Assembly: GCF_002573715.1 (NCBI RefSeq)
Contig: NZ_PDHM01000009.1
Location: 84,950-148,949 of the forward strand
DNA from: Paenibacillus sp. EZ-K15
GTDB lineage: Bacteria; Bacillota; Bacilli; Paenibacillales; Paenibacillaceae
Direction of reading: 5' to 3'
DNA length: 64,000 nucleotides
The translations under genes were made by a program, and so were the position numbers. The notes under the pieces are model-generated. The model was not told where the DNA came from. It did not search any database and saw only the letters and a list, made by a program, of their open reading frames with translations. Positions 58,980 through 64,000 of this stretch are shown here, in pieces (within the stretch, counting starts at the first letter, position 1; each line of letters begins with the position of its first letter).

Positions 58980-59161
58980 AGTGCGTGTTCAAAAAGTCGG
59001 GTTTTCAGCACCGAGAAGGTTGGATGAAGCTAGGGACTGAGGAGCGGAGCGTAGGCAAAACCTACGTGAGCACCGGAAGGCCCGGCAGAATTCAATATTC
59101 GATGTCGATTAAGCTTCTTGTACTGCTTCGTGATCAAAAGATGACTTTTTGAACAACCTCC
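58980..59161. repeat. Full copy of an intergenic repeat with inverted ends
   Basis: The 182-base element begins AGTGCGTGTTCAAAAAGTC and ends GATGACTTTTTGAAC then AACCTC; the ends are inverted repeats (TTCAAAAAGTC/GACTTTTTGAA). An inner stem GTAGG-CAAAA-CCTAC occurs near 59051. No open frame is credible. A deleted copy lies at 7161-7207. Both end a short distance before a start codon. Confidence 0.75.
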
Positions 59162-59184
59162 TATAAAGAGAAAGGGGACTCATC

Positions 59185-59640
59185 ATGAAAAAAACAACCT
59201 TCATACAACCGGATCCCAAGACTTGGCTGGACACATTTCACTTTGAAATTCCGATAAAGATAAGGTATTGCGAAACGGATATGCTGGGTCATGTCAATAA
59301 CGTCAGTTATTTCATGTATTTTGAGCAAGGACGCATTGAGTACTTCGAGAACCTGGGATTGACTGAGGATCTGTTCAGCGACAAAAAGGTGTCGGTGGTT
59401 GCGGATCTGGAATGCCAGTATCTTGCTCAAATGTATCTGAAGGACCCGCTTAAGCTTCATGTCCGGGTGGCTGAGATCGGGCGTTCCTCGATGGACGTCC
59501 AGTATGCGATCGTGGTGGATGGCACCTTAAAAGCGGCCGGTCGCGGAACCATTGTCCTCATCGATACCGCGTCAGGCAAGAGCACACCGATTCCGGATTC
59601 GGCACGCGAGCGAATTTCGACTTTTGAAGGATGGATGTAA
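59185..59640 (+). CDS. Hotdog-fold acyl-CoA thioesterase (4HBT/YbgC-like)
   Basis: The 151-residue protein carries the hotdog signature RYCETDMLGHVNNVSYFMYFEQGRIEYFENLGL, with the Asp-x-x-Gly-His-Val-Asn active-site region, so it should hydrolyse acyl-CoA or a similar thioester. AAAGGGG precedes the ATG. The 51-base gap to the following dehydrogenase gene suggests co-transcription without a clear pathway link. Confidence 0.92.
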   Translation: MKKTTFIQPDPKTWLDTFHFEIPIKIRYCETDMLGHVNNVSYFMYFEQGRIEYFENLGLTEDLFSDKKVSVVADLECQYLAQMYLKDPLKLHVRVAEIGRSSMDVQYAIVVDGTLKAAGRGTIVLIDTASGKSTPIPDSARERISTFEGWM

Positions 59641-59690
59641 CGAAAAGCGAAAGATCAATCATAATCAGATAAGAAGGGAAGGGATTAGGG

Positions 59691-60689
59691 ATGAACATCC
59701 GTTTTGCCGTTATCGGCACAAACTGGATTACCGAGCGGTTTCTCCAAGCTGCTCTGGAGACAGAAGAATTTATTCTTACTGCCGTATACTCTCGTACAGA
59801 AGAGAAGGGCAAGGCTTTTGCGGCCAAATACGCGGATCCCAAAGTGTACACGGATCTTGTGACGATGCTGCAGGATGACGAGATTGACGCGGTGTACATT
59901 GCGAGCCCGAATTCCTATCACGTAGATCAGGCGATATTATGCATGAACCACGGGAAGCATGTTCTCTGCGAGAAGCCGATGGCTTCTAACGCAGTCGAAG
60001 TGTCCGCCATGATTGAAGCTGCGAAGAATAACAACGTTCTGTTAATGGAAGCCCTGAAGTCGACGTTGATGCCGAATTTCAAGACCGTCAGGGACAACCT
60101 GTACAAGCTGGGTCCGATTCGGCGTTATTTTGCAAGCTATTGCCAATACTCCTCCCGTTATGATGCGTACAAGCAGGGGACGGTACTCAATGCATTTAAT
60201 CCCGAATATTCCAACGGTTCACTCATGGATCTGGGAATTTATTGCCTGTACCCGATGGTCACCCTGTTCGGTAAACCGGACTCCGTTAAAGCTTCCGGTT
60301 ATATGCTATCCTCCGGGGTTGATGGCGAGGGCAGCCTGTTGTTGTCCTATCCCGAGATGGATGCCGTTATCATGCACTCCAAGATCAGTGATTCCTATGC
60401 CCCTGCCGAAATCCAGGGCGAGAACGGCACGATGATTATCGACAAGATCAATCAGCCTTACGATGTGAAGATCCATTACAGAGACGGCACGATTGAGAAC
60501 GTCACCCAGCTGCAGACCCATGAATCGATGTATTATGAAGCCCGGGAATTTATCGATTTAATCCAATGCGGCGAAAGGGAAAGTGCAATCAATACCCATG
60601 CCAACTCACTCATTACGGCTGAAATCATGCAGGAAGCCAGACGCCAGGTAGGACTGCGGTTTCCGGCCGATTTCCGCACCGATATATGA
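59691..60689 (+). CDS. Gfo/Idh/MocA family oxidoreductase
   Basis: The 332-residue enzyme has the Rossmann start FAVIGTNWITERFLQAAL, the family Lys in HVLCEKPMASNAVEV and a C-terminal domain with GSLMDLGIYCLYPMVTLFG. It resembles YulF/YrbE-type dehydrogenases of unknown substrate. AAGGGA lies upstream. It ends just before the des promoter. Confidence 0.9.
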   Translation: MNIRFAVIGTNWITERFLQAALETEEFILTAVYSRTEEKGKAFAAKYADPKVYTDLVTMLQDDEIDAVYIASPNSYHVDQAILCMNHGKHVLCEKPMASNAVEVSAMIEAAKNNNVLLMEALKSTLMPNFKTVRDNLYKLGPIRRYFASYCQYSSRYDAYKQGTVLNAFNPEYSNGSLMDLGIYCLYPMVTLFGKPDSVKASGYMLSSGVDGEGSLLLSYPEMDAVIMHSKISDSYAPAEIQGENGTMIIDKINQPYDVKIHYRDGTIENVTQLQTHESMYYEAREFIDLIQCGERESAINTHANSLITAEIMQEARRQVGLRFPADFRTDI

Positions 60690-60694
60690 TATTT

Positions 60695-60751
60695 GTCATA
60701 CTCCCGAAATGACGTTTATGACTACGACACGCGTGACATTCTAACTATAAT
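60695..60751 (+). promoter_or_regulatory. des promoter with candidate DesR sites
   Basis: A consensus -10 TATAAT (60746-60751) has no good -35 box, as expected for an activator-dependent promoter. Upstream lie GTCATA (60695), ATGAC (60709) and TATGAC (60717), arranged as inverted and direct repeats that could bind DesR. Confidence 0.5.
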
Positions 60752-60815
60752 TAAGTTAGACAAGTGCGTGATACATGTATTACGTCCTTGCGCCATTTCG
60801 AGGAGGAAGACAACT

Positions 60816-61892
60816 ATGGCTAAACCCGATAACAAACTATCCAGCTTAAAAAAGAACGTTGCCCCTTATGAGGAAATTGACACAAAGGCGAGTATTGGTC
60901 AGCTTTTCAATACACTGGTTCCCTTGATATTGCTATGGTATGCAGCTTATTTAAGCCTATCCGTATCGTACTGGCTTACCATTCCCATAGCGGTTATTGC
61001 ATCGGGGTTTGTTGTCCGGACGTTTATCATATTCCATGACTGCTGTCACGGATCTTTCTTCAAAAGCCGCAAGGCGAACAAAATTCTCGGCACGATTACA
61101 GGCGTAATTACATTGTGCCCTTACGAGCAATGGAAGAACACGCACGCGATTCATCACGCGACGAGCAGCAATCTCGATAAGCGGGGAATCGGTGATATGT
61201 GGGTATTAACCGTTGAAGAGTATGGAGCGGCTTCTTTTTGGCAGCGTTTATACTACCGGGTATACCGCAATCCGATCGTGATGTTCGGACTGGGTCCTAT
61301 TGCTATTTTTCTGATAACCTACCGTTTTAACCGTAAAGGTGCGAGACGCAAGGAGAAGATCAGTAACTATATAACCAATATTTCGATTGTTGCGCTGTAT
61401 GCATTGCTGTGCTGGGCGATTGGATGGCAGGCATTCCTGCTCGTTCAAGCTCCTATATTCATGGTATCAGGGATGCTTGGCATTTGGTTGTTCTATGTAC
61501 AGCATCAATTCGAAGAAACGTACTATGAGCATGATGAAGAGTGGAGTTATATCAATGCAGCCGTAGAAGGCAGCTCTTATTACAAACTTCCGAAGGTCCT
61601 ACAATGGATCACGGGTAACATCGGCTTCCATCACGTTCACCATCTTAGCCCGAAGGTTCCTAATTACAACCTGGAGAAGGCGCATGAAGCCGCTCCTCCG
61701 CTGCAAAAGGCAACAACGATTACACTGAAGACCAGTTTGAAGTCTATACGTTTCCGTCTGTGGGATGAAGAGAAAAAGGTGTTCGTCACGTTTAGGGAAG
61801 CAAAGAAGTCGCTCCGTAAACCGCAGGAATCGGTATTGGCGAAAGCCGAGAAGAGCCTGGCGAGCAGCAGACGCAGAGTGCAGGGCGAGTAA
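60816..61892 (+). CDS. des: Membrane fatty acid desaturase
   Basis: The 358-residue membrane enzyme has the three His boxes of acyl-lipid desaturases: FHDCCHGSFF, HAIHHATSSNLDKRG and FHHVHHLSPKVPNYNLEKAH, with hydrophobic helices between them. It introduces double bonds into membrane lipid acyl chains to restore fluidity in the cold. AGGAGG precedes the ATG at 60816. The order des, desK, desR is the same as in Bacillus subtilis. Confidence 0.93.
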   Translation: MAKPDNKLSSLKKNVAPYEEIDTKASIGQLFNTLVPLILLWYAAYLSLSVSYWLTIPIAVIASGFVVRTFIIFHDCCHGSFFKSRKANKILGTITGVITLCPYEQWKNTHAIHHATSSNLDKRGIGDMWVLTVEEYGAASFWQRLYYRVYRNPIVMFGLGPIAIFLITYRFNRKGARRKEKISNYITNISIVALYALLCWAIGWQAFLLVQAPIFMVSGMLGIWLFYVQHQFEETYYEHDEEWSYINAAVEGSSYYKLPKVLQWITGNIGFHHVHHLSPKVPNYNLEKAHEAAPPLQKATTITLKTSLKSIRFRLWDEEKKVFVTFREAKKSLRKPQESVLAKAEKSLASSRRRVQGE

Positions 61893-61984
61893 TTCCTTGC
61901 GGCTACGAGGTTATAATAGGAAAATAAGAATACGCGTTAGGCAGAAATAAGGACGAAGCTTGAACCGACAGAAGGTGGGACTCC

Positions 61985-63118
61985 ATGCAGAAATGGTATC
62001 AGATATTTCATAAAAGTACGGGGCTGAGCCCTTATGTATGGGTCGTCTTCTACATCCTTCCGTTCTATTTCATCTTCCGGTCGACCTCTACCTATCAGGT
62101 CGTCTTCGGCACTCTGATGATTGTGATGTTCTTTGCCTTCTATGTACTTTCATTTCTGGCCAAAGGCTGGCTCGTCTACTTCTGGACGAGTCTGCAAATT
62201 CTGATATCGATTACGATGTCAGTGGTGTTCGGGTATGTTTATTTCTCGTTGTTCCTCGCATTTTTCATCGGGAACATCAAGAATAAGGCCGGGTTTATCA
62301 CGCTGTATTCGATCCATCTGGTCACGACCATTATAACGGTCAATTATGGATTGTTAACGCGGAATCCGTTCTTTATCACACAGCTGCCATTTATGCTAGT
62401 CAGTGTAGTAGGGGTTATTCTGCTGCCCGTGACCAACTATAACCGGAATAAGAATGATCAGCTGCAGGGTCAACTGGAGGATGCCAACAAACGGATTTCG
62501 GAACTGGTGAAGCTGGAGGAACGTCAGCGGATTGCCCGCGATTTGCATGATACGCTCGGACAAAAGCTGTCTCTCATTGGCCTCAAAAGCGATTTGGCCG
62601 GTAAATTGATGACGCAAGATACGGAAAGAGCCCAGGCCGAGATCAACGATGTGCGCCAGACAGCCAGAACCGCACTCAAGGAAGTGCGCGAGATGGTGAC
62701 GCAGATGCGGGGGACCCGGCTTACGGACGAGATTTTCCGTATTCAGCAAATTCTAAAGGCTGCCCAGATTGAATTAACCTTTGAGGGAACTCTGGAGCCG
62801 GAAAATCTGTCGTTAATGAATGAAAATGTGATCAGCATGTGCCTGAAAGAGGCCGTGAATAACATAGTGAAACATAGCAATGCCACGGCTTGTTCCATTG
62901 TGATCGAATCCACGGAAACGGATCTGGTTGCGAGGGTGAAGGACAATGGAACAGGGTTCGTGACCGATGCGAGAAACCGCGGAAATGGACTGCGGGGAAT
63001 GAGAGAGCGGCTTGAATTCGTAAACGGAAGCATGGAGCTCACTTCCGGCGAGGGAACTACGCTGGTCCTTCGTGTACCTAATGTGCTTAGAATGCCGGAT
63101 AAGGAGGCGGGAATATGA
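61985..63118 (+). CDS. desK: Thermosensor histidine kinase DesK
   Basis: The 377-residue kinase has five membrane helices in the first 150 residues, then a HisKA_3 domain with His188 in EERQRIARDLHDTLGQKLSLIGLKSDLAG and an ATPase domain (DNGTGF, GNGLRGMRERLEF). His188 has the same number as in B. subtilis DesK. Lys10 near the start of helix 1 is kept from the proposed 'sunken buoy' motif. It senses membrane order and controls phosphorylation of DesR. Its gene overlaps the regulator gene by four bases. Confidence 0.93.
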   Translation: MQKWYQIFHKSTGLSPYVWVVFYILPFYFIFRSTSTYQVVFGTLMIVMFFAFYVLSFLAKGWLVYFWTSLQILISITMSVVFGYVYFSLFLAFFIGNIKNKAGFITLYSIHLVTTIITVNYGLLTRNPFFITQLPFMLVSVVGVILLPVTNYNRNKNDQLQGQLEDANKRISELVKLEERQRIARDLHDTLGQKLSLIGLKSDLAGKLMTQDTERAQAEINDVRQTARTALKEVREMVTQMRGTRLTDEIFRIQQILKAAQIELTFEGTLEPENLSLMNENVISMCLKEAVNNIVKHSNATACSIVIESTETDLVARVKDNGTGFVTDARNRGNGLRGMRERLEFVNGSMELTSGEGTTLVLRVPNVLRMPDKEAGI

Positions 63119-63717
63119 TCCGAATTGTCATTGCCGAAGATCAGCGGTTGCTGCTTGGAGCCCTGGCCTCTCTGCTTGATTTGGAAGAAGATATGCAGGT
63201 GGTCGGGACGGCAGGTAATGGGAAGGATGCCGTACAGCTTGTCAAACTTCATAAACCGGATATCTGTATCATGGATATTGAGATGCCGATGATGAACGGA
63301 CTTGAGGCTGCCGAAGAGCTTAAGGGCTATGGCTGCAAGGTAATGATCTTGACGACCTTTGCCCGGCCGGGGTATTTCGAGCGTGCCGTGAAGGCCGGCG
63401 CCAACGCCTACCTCCTTAAGGACAGCCCGAGCGAGGAACTGGCTGCGTCCATTCGGAGCATTATGGCAGGCAGACGAATATACGCCTCGGAGCTTGTGGA
63501 TGAAGCGTATTCCGGTGAAGAGAATCCGCTGACGGAGCGGGAAAAGGAAGTGCTGGGCCTGATTGCGGACGGTAAGAATACGAAGGAAATTGCCAATCAG
63601 CTGTTCATTACGACGGGTACTGTACGGAATTATATTTCCGTTATTCTTGATAAGCTCGGCGTCAGCAACCGGATCGAAGCGATCACGCGTTTTAAAGAAA
63701 AAGGTTGGTTTAAATAA
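63115..63717 (+). CDS. desR: Response regulator DesR
   Basis: The 200-residue NarL/LuxR-type regulator has a receiver domain with Asp54 in DICIMDIEMPMMNG, AYLLKDSPSEEL, and a C-terminal helix-turn-helix LTEREKEVLGLIADGKNTKEIANQLFITTGTVRNYISVILDKLGVSNRIEAI. It should activate des when phosphorylated by DesK. Its ATG overlaps the kinase stop codon. Confidence 0.95.
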   Translation: MIRIVIAEDQRLLLGALASLLDLEEDMQVVGTAGNGKDAVQLVKLHKPDICIMDIEMPMMNGLEAAEELKGYGCKVMILTTFARPGYFERAVKAGANAYLLKDSPSEELAASIRSIMAGRRIYASELVDEAYSGEENPLTEREKEVLGLIADGKNTKEIANQLFITTGTVRNYISVILDKLGVSNRIEAITRFKEKGWFK

Positions 63718-63732
63718 TCAAATAAATATAGC

Positions 63733-63769
63733 CAGAAGCCCCGTGGTTGCAGCCACCGGGCTTCTTTTT
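63733..63769 (+). terminator. Intrinsic terminator
   Basis: AGAAGCCC, GTGG/CCAC and GGGCTTCT form a stem followed by TTTTT, ending the des operon. The AT-rich 230 bases beyond hold no credible gene. Confidence 0.9.
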
Positions 63770-64000
63770 CGTGTGGATAAAGAGAAAGGAGATAGGCTCG
63801 AAAAGTTCGCGATATATGTATTTTTTTACCTGATATAGTATTCGTTTTTGTGCATAAATATTCATAATCTTTTGTGTGGTAAAGTATTTGGATATAATTT
63901 ATATTTTTTGGAAATGATAAAATCACTAATAAAATTAAGCCTGTACTTTATGTAAATAATTTAGTATCTATTGGGCTATCAAGCAAGAATATTGCTGTTG

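Overview
The window looks like chromosomal DNA of a Paenibacillus-type Firmicute. The evidence is moderate GC with strong GGAGG-type ribosome binding sites, frequent GTG/TTG starts, several YesM/YesN-type two-component systems next to sugar ABC transporters, an S-layer-homology protein, a des-desK-desR locus and Paenibacillus-style intergenic repeats. The species was not determined. No rRNA, tRNA, CRISPR array, prophage or complete insertion sequence was seen.

Layout. 1-11.6 kb: the end of a GH63-like glycosidase, then a carbohydrate-uptake island (sensor kinase and AraC-type regulator, ABC binding lipoprotein, two permeases, LacZ-type GH2 enzyme, MFS protein) with a perfect cre-like site at its head. 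11.8-13.8 kb: htpG behind a perfect CIRCE operator. 13.9-18.8 kb: small genes, including a PadR-MFS operon and an HxlR/flavodoxin-type oxidoreductase pair, each with palindromic operators. 18.8-30.1 kb: a second YesM/YesN pair divergent from a nine-gene operon (ABC importer, TIM-barrel isomerase, two Gfo/Idh/MocA dehydrogenases, NagB-like and NagA-like enzymes), probably for an amino-sugar compound. 30.4-38.3 kb: accessory genes with a resistance flavour (AadK-like nucleotidyltransferase, secreted erythromycin-esterase-like protein, RlmA-type 23S rRNA methyltransferase behind a candidate macrolide-sensing leader peptide).

38.4-46.6 kb: a VOC protein, an S-layer-type protein, a secreted protein with six 16-residue tandem repeats, a LacI regulator, the wreck of a sugar-binding protein and a GH2 beta-mannosidase. 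47.0-53.8 kb: an unusual Dpp/Opp-like peptide transporter. Its binding protein appears circularly permuted, both permeases carry long N-terminal extensions, and the two ATPases are fused and divergently transcribed. 54.1-58.7 kb: a GDSL hydrolase and an Rbs-type sugar ABC operon. 59.2-63.7 kb: a thioesterase, a Gfo/Idh dehydrogenase and the cold-responsive membrane-desaturation locus des-desK-desR.

The strongest candidates for something undescribed are the circularly permuted binding protein with its matching odd permeases, the MIHFIRLR leader in front of the RlmA-type methyltransferase, the amino-sugar operon that has oxidoreductases but no glycosidase or kinase, and the YLNSxMW repeat protein. 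All functional statements are inferred from reading motifs; no database search was run.
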